Origin: Ilex aquifolium
Taxonomy: Eukaryota > Streptophyta > Magnoliopsida > Aquifoliales > Aquifoliaceae
DNA: 64,000 nt
NCBI GenBank assembly: GCA_951799425.1
Contig: OX637393.1
Span: 28,691,744 to 28,755,743, forward strand
Reading direction: 5' to 3'
In this document: piece after piece, positions 10,398 through 21,153 of the stretch
Position numbering within the stretch: the first letter of the stretch is position 1
Layout: each line of letters opens with the position of its first letter
The notes under the pieces: model-generated
Seen by the model: the letters and a program-made list of their open reading frames with translations, nothing else
Told to the model about the DNA's origin: nothing
Database searches by the model: none
Program-made: the position numbers and the translations under genes

Positions 10398-10720
10398 ATC
10401 ATAATATTGAACTTACCAAACCAACTACGTGGTAATTGTTTCAAACTATATAATGTTTTTTTCAGGAGACATGCTAATTGTTTCTTACCAAAAGTATTAT
10501 AACTCGGAGGTTGAACTATGGATACCTCTTGTAGATATCCATGTTAAAAAGCATTCTTTATGTCTAGTTGGGACAAGGCCAATCACGACTAGTTGCAATT
10601 GAAACAAGAACTCTAACAGAGTTAAGTCGAGCAACAAGGAAAATGTCTGACAATAATTGACACCATATGTCTGGGTGTAGCCTTGGCAACCAATTAGAAC
10701 TTTAAACACTCGACAGAGCC
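10398..10720 (-). pseudogene. Copia reverse transcriptase N-terminal remnant
   Basis: The minus-strand frame 10497-10709 reads VLIGCQGYTQTYGVNYCQTF, corresponding to the copia motif ARGYTQ.YG.DY.ETFSPV, followed by a degraded version of the ..IR.LL.LA segment. The rest of the domain continues beyond the hAT insertion at 8046-8771 in broken frames. Confidence 0.75.
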
Positions 10721-11339
10721 ATCAAGATAATATTTCATTGTGTAGACCTAATGATAACTAATAGGCTGCTTCTCAGGAGGGAGAGAAGTGAGATCCCAAG
10801 TCTGATTCCCATGAAGAGCTTTCATTTCCTCATCCATAGCCAGTTTTCACCCAAGAGTTGCCAAAGCCAGTGTCAAGGAATTAGGAACAACCATATATGA
10901 CAAGGTAGATACAAAACAACTAAACGATGAGGAAACCAATGCAAGGAAACAAAATTAGAAATGAGATGCTTGGTACAGCTGCAAGTACATTCTTTCAGTG
11001 CAATATGCAAGTCCGAAGAAGAGGAAGTAGAAGAAGGCTAAAAAGGAAGGACCTTGGATGAATCAGGTGATGGTTATGGAGCGGGAGCATAGGGCATAGC
11101 CAGCCTGTTCGTGGAACGTTGATAAAACTGCAATGGGGGGATAACAAATGAAGAAGAAGGTACATAATTTGGTATAATAGGCAATAATAGCTCCCCTTGA
11201 CCAGAAAAATCCAAACCTGGGAAAGAATTATGTTTTGAAGTAGGAAAGAAGGTAGATGACTCAAAAAAGATAGCACCGGCACTGTACATGGTATCGGTGA
11301 GAGCCCAGGTCATAGCATCGATAATCAGAGAGTATGAGA

Positions 11340-11543
11340 CTATCCTAAGAAGACACACTTGATCGAGCGGGAGGAAAGCTTATCCCTACCTAAACCAAGT
11401 TGATGAATAAACACAACACAACCAAAAACACGAAGAGTCAAATAAAATGGAGGTGTAGTAGGATAAAACAATGAGAAATGAGCTTTGTTACCTAAGTCAG
11501 AGGAAGACATCTGATTAATAAGATAAAACAGAAGTAATAACAT
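11340..11543 (-). pseudogene. Copia integrase C-terminal remnant
   Basis: This 67-codon frame contains LINQMSSSDLGNKAHFSLFY, then LRVFGCVVFIHQLGLGRDKL and KCVFLG. These match the copia integrase tail (LINRMPS..L....P...L, LRVFGC..FV, RA.KCVFLGY). It is cut off to the right by the LINE fragment. Confidence 0.85.
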
Positions 11544-11565
11544 CAGTCCAATATTGCCTAGGACA

Positions 11566-12274
11566 CTTGATTCTTCCAGAATCTTTTCCTAATTGTTCCT
11601 ATTTTCAATGGTTGATTAATAAACCAAATGATCCTATTTTTTATCCTTATTCGATGATTTGGAAGGCAAGAGTGCCAGTTAAGGTACAAGTGCTAGCTTG
11701 GTTAGTTGCTCATGGCAAGGTGAATATTTGTGATTTATTGCAAAAGAAAAGGCTTAACATTTTTATTTCTTCTCAATGGTGTATTTATGTGCAACTTTCT
11801 TATGAAAGCGTTGATTATATGTTTCTACATTGTCCATTGCCATTTTTTTATGGTTCAAGCTTTTGGGGGAATCGGATTTGGTGTGGGCAATATCTTGCAA
11901 AAATGCTTCACTTTTTACAATGATGTTCGAGGGTTTTGGATGTGGTAAGAGAGCTTCCATTTTATGGAGATGTGCTACTTTGGCTATTTTCTGGGTGGTT
12001 TGGTTGGAGCGTAATCGAAGAATTTTTTAAGCCAAGGAGGAAAAAAAATGTTTATGGGAAAGAGTGAAGTTTTTGGCTCTCTTTGGGCAAAGGTTACCAA
12101 TGATTTTTGTGATATCCCTTTGGTTGTTTTGCAACTAAATTGGAAGGCTGCTTATAGTCATTAGTTTTTCTTTGTATTTTTGTTTTCTGGGTGAATTTCT
12201 TATCCATCATTTTCTGTAATTGTTTTTACATCTTTCGTTCCATGAAATGAAATTTATGTTTTCTATAAAAAAAA
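11566..12274 (+). mobile_element. 5'-truncated LINE (L1-like) fragment with zf-RVT region and A-tail
   Basis: The plus-strand frame 11567-11923 reads IWKARVPVKVQVLAWLVAHG, then DLLQKKRLN, then a SVDYMFLHCPLPFF segment. This is the zinc-binding region after LINE reverse transcriptases (family: IWK...P.K...F.W....G...T.D.L..R, then H.FLHC). It ends with CATGAAATGAAATTTATG and a short A run near 12267-12274, typical of a LINE 3' end. The 5' part is missing, as expected of truncated insertions. It lies opposite to the copia strand and splits its integrase. A relative is at about 17156-18096. Confidence 0.75.
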
Positions 12275-12299
12275 TTAGTGCTTAAGGACGTGCATATTA

Positions 12300-12560
12300 A
12301 ACATTAAAGTATGAGTTTCATCCAATATATGACGATATTTATGTTTGACAGTACCATTTTGCTGGGATGTATGGGGGCAAGAAGTTTGATGAATGATCTA
12401 TGATCAACACAAAAAGAATGCATAAATGATTGAAAATACTCGGGAGCATTGTTAGAACGAAATATTTTAATGCGTTTATCAAATTGCACTAAGACTTTAT
12501 TATAGAAGGTGACAAAAATCTCTGGTACTTCAAAATGATTCTTTATAAGAATCAACTAAG
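12300..12560 (-). pseudogene. Copia integrase core remnant
   Basis: The frame 12304-12555 reads FDKRIKIFRSNNAPEYFQSF, then HRSFIKLLAPIHPSKMVLSN. It corresponds to the copia rve core (F...IK.LRSDN..EY, then HG...Q.SCP.TPQQNGVAER). The second catalytic Asp of the SDN motif has become Asn (RSNNAPEY), so the enzyme would be inactive. Confidence 0.85.
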
Positions 12561-12879
12561 TCTTTCGAGAGAAATCATTAACAAAGATAGCAAAATATCG
12601 AAATCTAGAAATACTCTATTCTTGTAGGACCCCAAATGTTTGAAAGAACAACATTGAAAGGACTAGACTCATGACTATTATTACTACTAGATAAAGAAAT
12701 ATGGTGATGCTTGCCCAATTGTCAAGCCTCACATTTTAACATAAAAGAAGGACTCAAACTAGGAAGAACTTGATGAAGCTTCTACAAGGAAGGATGCCCC
12801 AATCAGAAATGCCACTTGAGTGGGAAACTATAGCACTCAAGGCAGGTCCTAATTCTCTAGAGTAATAAAGATTGTTCTG

Positions 12880-13093
12880 CTCATGTCCTAAACCAATCAC
12901 CTTTCTTTATTTGGAGGTTCTGAAAAATACAGGAAAATTGAGAAAATGTCAAAGAACATTGTAAAGTTTTAGTTAACCGACTAATAGATAACAAGTTAAA
13001 AGGACAATGGTGAACAAATAAACCAGAAGTTAAGGATATGAATTTAGTTGGATTGCTAGTTCCACGCATTGGGTGAAAGGAACCATTAGCCAA
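12880..13093 (-). pseudogene. Copia GAG-pre-integrase / protease-end remnant
   Basis: The frame 12881-13093 contains FISLTSGLFVHHCPFNLLSI followed by SRLTKTLQCSLTF and a QNLQIKKGD-like end. This matches the copia segment (L..VL.VP.L..NLLS.S.L....NC...F....C..QDL.....IG) between protease and integrase. Frames are broken on both sides. Confidence 0.8.
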
Positions 13094-13141
13094 TAATGTA
13101 CGAGAGTTAGAAGGTTGAACATTAGAACCCGAATCAATGAT

Positions 13142-14028
13142 CTAAGAAAATGAAGCTGAATGCCGCCACATATGCAAAATTAACAGCATGAGCCAACCTG
13201 TAGCAGAAGTAGATCCCTGAGAAGATAACAAGGATAATTGTTGGATGAGTTGAGAAGTGAGATGGTCATGAGAATTTGACGTATAGGTAGAAGGTGTTGC
13301 AGTAGATGTCTGAGATACAGGTGAAGCCGAATTATTCGAAGCCTGATCAGTATAGGTTGGTCTCCCATACTTATCCCAACAATAATACTCAGTATGTCCA
13401 TATAAGTACATTTTCACTCAGATCGACTGTTGCAACTACCACGTTCTCATGGTTGGAACCTCTCCCACCACGTTGACCTCCCGAGGATGAATGTCGACCA
13501 CTACCAGTATGACCACCACTACGTCCACCACAACTACCATCACTAGAGAGTAAAGCAAAGGAATCCTATAAGAGTGAGGAAGTTCCATGAGTCAGAGAGG
13601 CTCTCTGAAGGCAGGAAAAAGAATTGACAGAATTTCAAAGTTTTTCATTAGCCAAAATCTGATCTTTGAACAAACGAATTAAAACTAGATAAGAATAGCA
13701 CAATCTGAAACTCTTTAAAACTGGATAAGAATAGCACAATCTGAAACTCTTCATGTTGTTGTCGTTGTACCTCTAGGTCCGCACTCAATGGCTGAAAAAG
13801 CAAAAATTCCTTCCACAACCCTTTCAAACTACCATAATGCTCAACGAGAGATTTATTGCCCTGCGTAGTATTAAACATATGCTCAAACAATTCATAGATT
13901 CTAAACACATTATATTCTTGTGAATACATCTCCTCAAGAGAGTCCCAAATCTTCATAGTTGTATAAAAAAGTTGAACATTAGAAGCCACCAATAGTTCCA
14001 TACTAAACCATAGCAAAGTCATCATCAA
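13142..14028 (-). pseudogene. Copia gag remnant
   Basis: The frame 13648-14028 reads FSMELLVASNVQLFYTTMKIWDSLEEMY, then MFNTTQGNKSLVEHYGSLKGLWKEF, the gag UBN2-type core (..A.E.W..L...Y......R..EL...L....QG..SV..Y....K.LWDEL). A Ser/Thr/Gln-rich stretch follows in the frames 13142-13417, including a HTEYYCWDKYGRP sequence like the H....C...G.P that ends copia zinc knuckle regions. There are several stop codons and an internal 50-bp direct repeat near 13680-13755. Confidence 0.75.
13678..13757. repeat. Short tandem repeat within the copia gag remnant
   Basis: The segment AAAACTAGATAAGAATAGCA with CAATCTGAAACTCTT is repeated about 39 bp further on (AAAACTGGATAAGAATAGCA), giving a direct duplication. 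On the minus strand it shows as a doubled EFQIVLFLSSF peptide. Confidence 0.8.
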
Positions 14029-14372
14029 AGAATTCTCACTCTAACATTCTTCAGCACCTCTGGATTTCTCAGGAGGAGGGCTTTTAGTCAAGTACTTCCT
14101 CTTTGGCCCTAAAAGCTCGTAAAAAACAATCAAAGAGGCTGGATAACTTAGGATCTCTTTTCCTAGGCTTAGTCAACACTCCAAAAATATTCAAAATTAA
14201 AAACAATACCTAGATGGCTTCAAAAAAATTGGAAAAAATACCATAATACTCCCCATGAAGAGTTGACTCCGGCAGCATTCTCCAATGGTGGGCAGATGCT
14301 GACGTCAGCAACTATGGATCATTCCAAAGTTTTTCAACAGTGTTATCCGATGTTATTTGATCTCGGATTAAT

Positions 14373-14384
14373 GTTCTGATACCA
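14373..14384 (-). other. Primer binding site of the copia element
   Basis: The minus strand reads TGGTATCAGAAC, one base from the initiator tRNA-Met complement TGGTATCAGAGC, three bases from the LTR end at 14388. Confidence 0.7.
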
Positions 14385-14387
14385 AGT

Positions 14388-14960
14388 TGAAATAGTAAAT
14401 ATAGTATTAGGGTTAGAAAGAAGTAGAGAAATAGAGAGATGAAGATTCTAATGATGAGAGGTAGCAAGAAGACAATAATTGTGATGGCGAGAAACGGTTA
14501 CTGAAGAGTACATTAACCAACAAAGATGAACGACCGGCAGTAACCAATAATTTTTAAGGCAAAGAATGTAAAATTAGAAGAGAAACTATAGCAAGAGTTT
14601 TTGCTCTGATACCAATTCAAACAAGGGGGGATTATTAGAAAAAGAAGGAAGGGGATTATTAGACTCTCAAGAATTAGGTTAAGAATGAAGACACAGAGAA
14701 TAAACAATTTCAATTCGTACTCAACTAAAATAAGAGGGATTACATTCTTGTTTATAGACCGAGTCTTCTACTAAAATAAAAACTACTCTCCAACTTAAAC
14801 TCTAGCTACATCTCTTAATGAGGTAAATACTAGATATCCAAATAACTAATAAATATTAAAAACACCCATGAATCTTTTCCCCAAAAAAAGCCCCATGAAT
14901 CCTAATCTTCGATCTTATGCCTATCCCAATTCTTTACGCTCCCTATCAATATGAAAGAAG
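14388..14960 (-). repeat. LTR remnants, including a second copia LTR junction with a perfect primer site
   Basis: The first roughly 45 bp match the 3' LTR at 7568. Beyond that the sequences diverge, and at 14603-14614 a second, perfect minus-strand primer site (TGGTATCAGAGC) is followed by LTR-like sequence up to about 14960. This indicates that a piece of another copia element, with its own LTR and leader, has replaced the outer part of the first LTR. The boundaries are not clear and no target duplication was found. Confidence 0.5.
14603..14614 (-). other. Second primer binding site (initiator tRNA-Met, perfect)
   Basis: The minus strand reads TGGTATCAGAGC. It lies about 230 bp from the first site, in the same orientation, and belongs to a different copia fragment. 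Confidence 0.75.
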
Positions 14961-15259
14961 AGTAAGAACAAGAAGTCGTAGAAGCATAATTTTAGGAATT
15001 TTACCTATAATATGACTTTTTTGGACATAATCCTAGCGAAACTAAAGGAGTCTGGCTGCCTCGAAAAATAAGTTTAATCTTTTTGATATAATAAAATAGA
15101 GTTTTGAGAACTTGTGTGGTTCTTTTGAAGCTTTCTGATATATGCATCTTTATCTTTAAAATGATTTCTAGGGCAGTATAAGTTGGGATATTAACTGAGA
15201 AAGAAAAGGGATTGATGACACTAGGGATCTGAGTTGGAATTTTTCCGTTATTAAAATAA

Positions 15260-15830
15260 GGTTTAATTATTTTTTACCTCCCAGTGGTTTCAGCTAAAAA
15301 CACATTTTCTACTTGACGTTTAAAATTATGCATATTACCCCTTGCACTTATGTACCAAAGTGAAATAGTTACTTTTGTCATACAAGTTAATAGAAATTGT
15401 GTTCTACACACCCAAAATATATTGTGGGCTTTGTTTTCATTGTTTCTTTCTAAAAGAACATTGTCTAAGTGCCTAAAATGCCCCTTATAATATATGGTAT
15501 AATACCCAAATAGGTAGGGCATTGGTCTCAGATAAAAAAACATAAGTGATTTTCAGCCCCAGATCAAAACCTCACTTGAGGGAAAAAAGACTCGACTTGT
15601 TTGATTGAAATGTGTTGGTTTATTGGTATGTTCCATTAGTTTTATGGTCAAGAGTAAATCAAATTTTGATTTTAAAACGTGAATATTATGATAATTTTTT
15701 AATTCTGTTAACGACATCAATTACTTCACTTTGGTACATAACTAATTGGGAATAATGTGCATAATTTTAAACATCAAGTAGATAAGGTGTTTCTAACTGA
15801 AATGACAGAGGGGCAAAAAACAATTAACCC
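15260..15830. mobile_element. Foldback MITE, Mutator-type (9-bp TSD TTAAAATAA)
   Basis: The two halves are long imperfect inverted repeats. The left part (GGTTTAATTATTTTTTACCTC, CTACTTGACGTTTAAAATTATGCATATTA, TACCAAAGTGAA) returns as its complement on the right (TTCACTTTGGTA, TAATGTGCATAATTTTAAACATCAAGTAG, AATTAACCC). It is flanked by perfect 9-bp duplications TTAAAATAA at 15251-15259 and 15831-15839. The 9-bp duplication and long inverted repeats point to the Mutator superfamily. There is no coding capacity. Confidence 0.9.
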
Positions 15831-16261
15831 TTAAAATAAATTGATTATAGATTTAATTCTCTCTCCATCTCTCCATTTTCTCTCTTTTTTCTCTCTTTCC
15901 CTATCCTCTTGTCATCTTCCTGTGTCGTCTTCTCTCAGTTCTTGTCACAACACTCTCTTTGCTTTCCCTCTTCTGCCCTCTTCTCTTAATATAAGTCCTG
16001 CACCTAGTTGGTCCTGCATCAATTGGCATCAAGAGTGTAACTTCAATCTGTTGCTTCAACTTAGTTGCCACAAGTTAATCATTTCCATCAATGTCTTGTG
16101 CAATATGGCAGGAAGTGGCCATTAAAGCTAAGAAGAAGAATAACATCTTTAACTTCATGATACGTCTTGGATACGGGTGGATGTAGAAGGATACGTTTGG
16201 GGTAGAAAATGTTTACTTCTATTGTCCCAATTTTGACTCATCAATCTTCGTCTCTCTTAAC

Positions 16262-16677
16262 CATAGTTCTTAAACCCGGCCCAAATATCGGCAAAGGGAT
16301 TGGGTCAATGGTTCAATCGTTGGGTCAATTGGTTGGATCGGTCATATAATTAAAAATAAAAATAATTAATACTAATGCTAAAATTTACTATTAGTTATAA
16401 AAGTAGCCATCACATATTGTAATTTAACAGAAGAAATGAGAGTCCGACTTTTGATCTGAGTTAGGGCAAAAAAAATTTCTTTTTATACCGGATTCGTGAC
16501 CCCTCTGGCTTTTGATAACCCGTTTGGTTCAAAAGGGTTCTGCAAAAAACTGCCCAGTATAGTGGGTCTTTGGTGGGTTCTATGCTTAAATGACCCAATA
16601 TGCAAACTGGCCTGGTTTAGACCCCGGTTTACTGGGTTTTTGAGTTGCCCTACCGGGGGCCGGGTTTAATAACAATG
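16262..16677. mobile_element. hAT-type MITE (TSD CTCTTAAC)
   Basis: The left end CATAGTTCTTAAACCCGGC pairs with the right end GCCGGGTTTAATAACAATG. The 8-bp duplications CTCTTAAC at 16254-16261 and 16678-16685 are identical. It is 416 bp, non-coding, and GGGTC/GGTTC-rich inside. Confidence 0.88.
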
Positions 16678-16689
16678 CTCTTAACTATG

Positions 16690-17155
16690 TGGAAAACTGA
16701 GAGTTAGAAAGTGGTGTAGAGAATTAAAGAGGCAAAAAAAGAAGAGCTAAAGAGGTGGAAGAACATCTTTCTTTGGTCACAGGTCGGGACATGGGAGACA
16801 AGGAATATTGAGTATAAGAGAATTAAACAAACTGATGTGGATTTCTTGACCTAGTCTTTAATAGGTTTGGCCGCTTTTTGTTGTGGCTGAAATCCTACTG
16901 AGTTTGCCTTTGATTTTCTTGGTGGTGAGTTCTAAAACTAGACTTGGGCTGTCATTTAACCAAGTTGGCTCCATTTATGTTTACCAATTTATTTGTTGTA
17001 CAGTGGAAGAGCCAGGGAGGCCAGATTATTTGACGGAAATGGGAGGAGAAAGAGAAAGAGAGAGGGGGGAGAAGACCACCTTATTAGGTGGTGTAGTGCT
17101 GAGATCTAAATTGAAAGGATTGGGGGGCTGGCAGTTCAAAATTCAGTGAAAAGAA
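16690..17155. other. Spacer upstream of LINE fragment
   Basis: No recognisable coding feature. The frame 16883-17149 (88 codons) includes a GERERERGEKT run from a GA microsatellite and matches nothing I know. Parts may belong to the 5' side of the LINE fragment that follows. Confidence 0.3.
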
Positions 17156-18096
17156 ATGTGGCTTTATTGGAAACTTGGTGGTGGAGATTTTCTTTGGAGC
17201 TTGAGTCTCTGTGTCATTCTATTATCAAAAGTAAGTTTGGAATTCACTCCCATGGACGGGATTCCAATGTGGCGGGGAGAGGCTGTTTTTGAAAGCCATG
17301 GAAATTTATCTCTCGACTCTCGAGGTTTGGGTTATTTTATTACATGTTCAATTGTGTGTGGGGAATGGAGAAAGAATTCTATTTTCGGACAATATTTGGA
17401 GGGACGAGTGTTCTTTTGCTTTGTTGTTTCCTGTCCTTTTTCGGTTATCTGGTTCCCTAATGATTTTGTGGCTAATTTGTGCCCTCTCCATCTACTCAAT
17501 GTGATGGAATATTCATTTTTTCATGAATTAAAATGATCTGGAATTATTGGAGTTTTTATCCCTGTTATCTATGCTTGAGTCGGTGTTTTTAATTTTTTGA
17601 TAAAAGATTGCGGTCACTTGATTCTATGGGATCCTTTTCTTGTAATTCTTTCTCCCCAAATTTGGAATGCTAAAGTGTCGGTTAACATGTAGGTGCTTAT
17701 TTGGATGATTGTTCATGGTAAGGTTAACACTTGTGACTTACTTCAAAAGAGGCAGTCTAAATGATTGTATTTCCACTCAATGGTGCATATTGTAAAAGTA
17801 CCTATCATTTATTGCATCACGGCTCTATCGCACTATTTTTGTGGCATCAAGTGTTTAGGGAGTCAGATTTGGCCCGGGTTAATCCATCAGACCAGGTTTC
17901 ATTGCAGCGGCATACTATGAGTTTTGAGAGATTCCTTTAGTGTTGCTACAACACAATTGGAAGGCTGTTTATAGTTGATGGATATTGTACTGTAATCGTC
18001 TTTTCTTTTGTATTTAGGTTAGATATCGAATCCACCATGTTGTACATTCACAACTTCCTATAAAATGAAAGTCTTTTGTTTGTTATTTAAAAAAAA
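17156..18096 (+). mobile_element. 5'-truncated LINE (L1-like) fragment, second copy of the family
   Basis: The frame 17156-17536 and the overlapping 17289-17504 carry the end region of LINE polyproteins: LWSLSLCVILLSKV, then a GEWRKNSIFGQ/GNGERILFSDNIWRDE segment, which is the G.G..I.FW.D.W motif before the zf-RVT region. From about 17640 the sequence parallels the 11566-12274 fragment (CAAATTTGGAATGCTAAAGT, TTGTTCATGGTAAGGTTAAC, CTTACTTCAAAAG). It ends in AAATGAAAGTC and a short A run near 18089-18096. Frameshifts and stops make it non-functional. Confidence 0.7.
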
Positions 18097-18270
18097 CCAG
18101 TTAGGAGGGTTATGAAATTTTTGTTAACCTGCATTGCTGTAGTTGAAATTCATTTTCCGGTTGATTCCAAATATTATGATGTGTTCCTCTTAGTATCATA
18201 GCTATATTTGGTGTGTATTTTATTCTCCCTTTTTTTTTTGGCCCCTCAAATAGGTGTAGGAAGGAAGTTA

Positions 18271-18273
<3 letters not shown>

Positions 18274-18318
<45 letters not shown>
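18274..18318. repeat. (TA)n microsatellite, about 22 units
   Basis: An uninterrupted alternating A/T run. Confidence 0.97.
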
Positions 18319-18319
<1 letters not shown>

Positions 18320-20461
18320 CTTCTACATTCTCGCTGAATGATATAGCATTTGATTGGTTTATTTCCAAAAAAAAAAATCTTCTGTTGAACACCATTATTC
18401 CTTAATTTTATATTTTAATATTGTGATCTGAAGCATCTTGAAGGGGATACTTGTTCTAGTCCAGTAGAAGCAAGACAAAGGTGGTTGCAATGTTTACTCA
18501 TGTATCTGTGCTTGTGTATGGATATGTGTGCCAGTGTTGTTACTATGATTATTAATTTTGAAGCGATTTCTCCGGGGGTGAAATCTTGATATACTAATCT
18601 TCTTATAGATGCCTGGATTGGTGGGAATTTCATTTAGTCTTTAGGTTTACCTGTGTTTTTTTTACAATTCATTTGGAATGCATATTACTATGTAATAGTT
18701 TTTCGAGGTTACGAGTGCTATGCACATTTCCTTCTTTTCGGTTTTTGTTAGTCATTATATTTGCTTCTTTATAGATTGGAGTGCATCTGCTAGCACAAGT
18801 TAAATCAGCTGGAGAGGTTTGATGCTCGACATCAACTGAGTCTTCTATGACAGAATCCATGTAAGAGTTTCTTGAATTATTCCTTTGAGGATGTATTGTA
18901 CAATGACAAGGCCCCTGGTGTTTCAGTGATGTTGCATTGTATCTGATGATTCTGAAGTATTTCTGATTTAGTTGAAGATGAATATATGCTCAAATACTTC
19001 TGACACATTATCCAAGGCGATATTAATGCTAGTCTTAGCATCTTGCGGAGAGATAATGCCAACCGCCTTTGTATGATGGATCCCCCAGGCACCGATGGAA
19101 AATGTTGATCTTAAATGCAAATTCTTTTCGATCCAATTTTTACTCTGTGTTTTCCATTTTATATCAAGTCTGTTATTGAATGTGATAACAGGTATGCAAC
19201 TTCTGATGAAGCCTTATTCCTGGATGTCTGTCACCACCACCACCACCACCACCTTTCTCTGTCCCTCTTTATTGGTTTTTCTTGTGCTATGTTTTGAACA
19301 TGTTGCACTAGGTAGCTTGCATGCAATAGCCATCAATTCGGGTGGGAAGGATCATTACTGCATATCATCATTTGGCTGGATGAAGCAAGTATTACATATG
19401 AGTTCATCACCTGTACTTCGACATGGTTGGATTTTTAAGTGAACAGTAGAGACATGATCCAAAAGTTTATCTCTGCTTTTGGTCTTTCAAAGTTCTCTTT
19501 AGAGTGGTAAATCTCACGTCATGAATTGGTGGACAAATACCAGTTGAAAGGTATGCTAGTGTTAGGAATTTTTGTTTTGTCTTGTACATTTCTACTTCCG
19601 TTCTAGCCACTAAGGGCATGTTTGGTTTGAATATTAGGAGATGGAATTGGACTATATAAACATGGAACTGTTATTAGAACAATAAACTTGTACTTTAGCA
19701 CAATATGAATGTGATAAGATAAAATAGTGAGTTGATTATTACTGCAGATATAGATTTTGTTAGAATCAACTATCCACTCTCTTGTATCGGGACAAAACAC
19801 TCGATTTTTGTATGCTCAATTCTAATTAAACTCAATTTAATCAATGAAGTGTAGGTCTTGTGGTTTTCTTGCATGAAATTAGGTCGAATAATCCCCAGTG
19901 ATTATGTCTACTCCTTTCTCTTTGTCTCAATTTGGTTTGTAGGGAGTCTATTGTAGCCATGGGTGTCCATGCCTGTTCTATGTCAACTTCAAGCAGGCAC
20001 ACAAGAGCTTAGTGTATGATAATAAATTTTTAAAAAATAAAACACTTTACATCAATTCATAACTCTTTAGCCTATAAGAATGTTCTTGTCATTTTAGATA
20101 TAACTACAAATAATGTTTCATTTAATACAACGTATTATATGGTGTCGAGTTATACCAAATAAGGGGTATTAGATGACACTGTTACTAAAACATTTTAAAG
20201 AGTCGGCCTTATGACTTGACCCAAACTTAGTATTAAATGACAATTGCATTACTATACTTCAACTCTATCCTTTAATACCTCAAATAAATACACCCACAAA
20301 TTACAAATCAACATAACTCTAATCTTTTGATGTGTGGGTCACCGTTTTCTTTACACTATAAACTCTTGATGCAGATTCAAAAGCCACCATATAGTAAAAC
20401 GGTAATACAATCAATCCTAAGGATGTGCAATCTGTCATTAAAAAATAAGAAAGTTATGATT
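18320..20461. other. Intergenic, no supported gene
   Basis: Reading frames of 60-115 codons occur on both strands (for example 19095-19442 plus), but none shows family similarity. A (CAC)n run at 19232-19252 gives poly-Thr or poly-His in different frames. It could contain a decayed gene, since GC content and word use around 18775-19100 are slightly higher than the surroundings, but I cannot support one. Confidence 0.4.
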
Positions 20462-20469
20462 GCTGTGAT

Positions 20470-21105
20470 CTATGAAGCACGGATACTTCGTCAAGGTCGA
20501 CGTATCTGTATCGGATACGATACTCGTCGGATACTCGATGATACGTATCAGATACGCATCATCCGTATCCGATAATTAATAAAATATGTAAATACTTTAC
20601 GGATACTTCAAAACATGGAGCAAGATGTACAATTTTCAATTTTAAGCTATACCCCTTCTTTGGAGTTCACATATAATATAAAACATCAACAAAATTTCGT
20701 CTAATTTTGAAGACATAAGTATTTTTTAAGTATTATCTATTATTACATGTTAAGAGAGTATAAAAAAAATGAGTCACTTATACTATGCTTTTAAAAATAA
20801 ATACTTGTAAAACCAACTAGTTAAATGTAGTTATGATTCCTTCAATTGGTCATGCTCATTTTATGAAAATATCATAATGAGACGATATTACATCTTTTTC
20901 ATGGTAAAAATTCATAATTTTACTTACTAATGTTAAAGAATTATTGAAAAATTATAATTTTTAAGTCGTTAAATAATAGTAAAATATAAAATATATTTTA
21001 TTATAGACGTATCCTGGCCATACCCGTATCCTGTTTTTTTAAGTTTTGTCGTATCGCCGTATCCGTATCGTACCCGTGTCACGTATCTGTATCCATGCTT
21101 CCTAG
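20470..21105. mobile_element. hAT-type MITE, copy 2 of the GAAGCACGGATAC family (TSD GCTGTGAT)
   Basis: The left end CTATGAAGCACGGATAC and the right end GTATCCATGCTTCCTAG are inverted repeats with 3 mismatches. Perfect 8-bp duplications GCTGTGAT flank it at 20462-20469 and 21106-21113. Subterminal arrays of CGTATC/GATACG words occur at both ends (over 10 copies), as in hAT elements. It is 636 bp and non-coding. It is the same family as 3585-4141. Confidence 0.92.
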
Positions 21106-21153
21106 GCTGTGATGAATGTCAGAAAAGGAGAAAAAATAACTGTTATGAATAAG

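Larger units (their letters stand above)
7568..14390 (-). mobile_element. Degenerate Ty1/copia retrotransposon broken by later insertions
   Basis: Read on the minus strand the order is: initiator-Met-like primer site (14373-14384), gag (about 14028-13142), GAG-pre-integrase (about 13093-12880), integrase (12555-12300 and 11543-11340), reverse transcriptase (about 10720-10400, resuming 8771-8046), RNase H (8045-7790), a G-run polypurine tract (complement of 7771-7789) and the right LTR (about 7768-7568). Gag, protease, integrase, RT, RNase H order is that of copia. The LTR ends agree at TTTCTAACC.TAATA and ATTTCAAC. Frames are broken throughout, so the element is dead. A LINE fragment (about 11566-12274) splits the integrase and a hAT element (8772-10397) splits the reverse transcriptase. 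Confidence 0.85.

Noticed and set aside
13142..13417. Ser/Thr-rich ORF as a host gene
   Set aside because: It fits the gag/zinc-knuckle tail of the surrounding copia element in order and strand.
15841..16125. 94-codon Ser/Leu-rich ORF as a secreted protein
   Set aside because: It is driven by a CTCT-rich tract just outside a MITE; no conserved motif seen.
19095..19442. 115-codon ORF as a gene
   Set aside because: Poly-Thr from a (CAC)n repeat and no similarity; neighbouring sequence has no splice-consistent partner that I could find.
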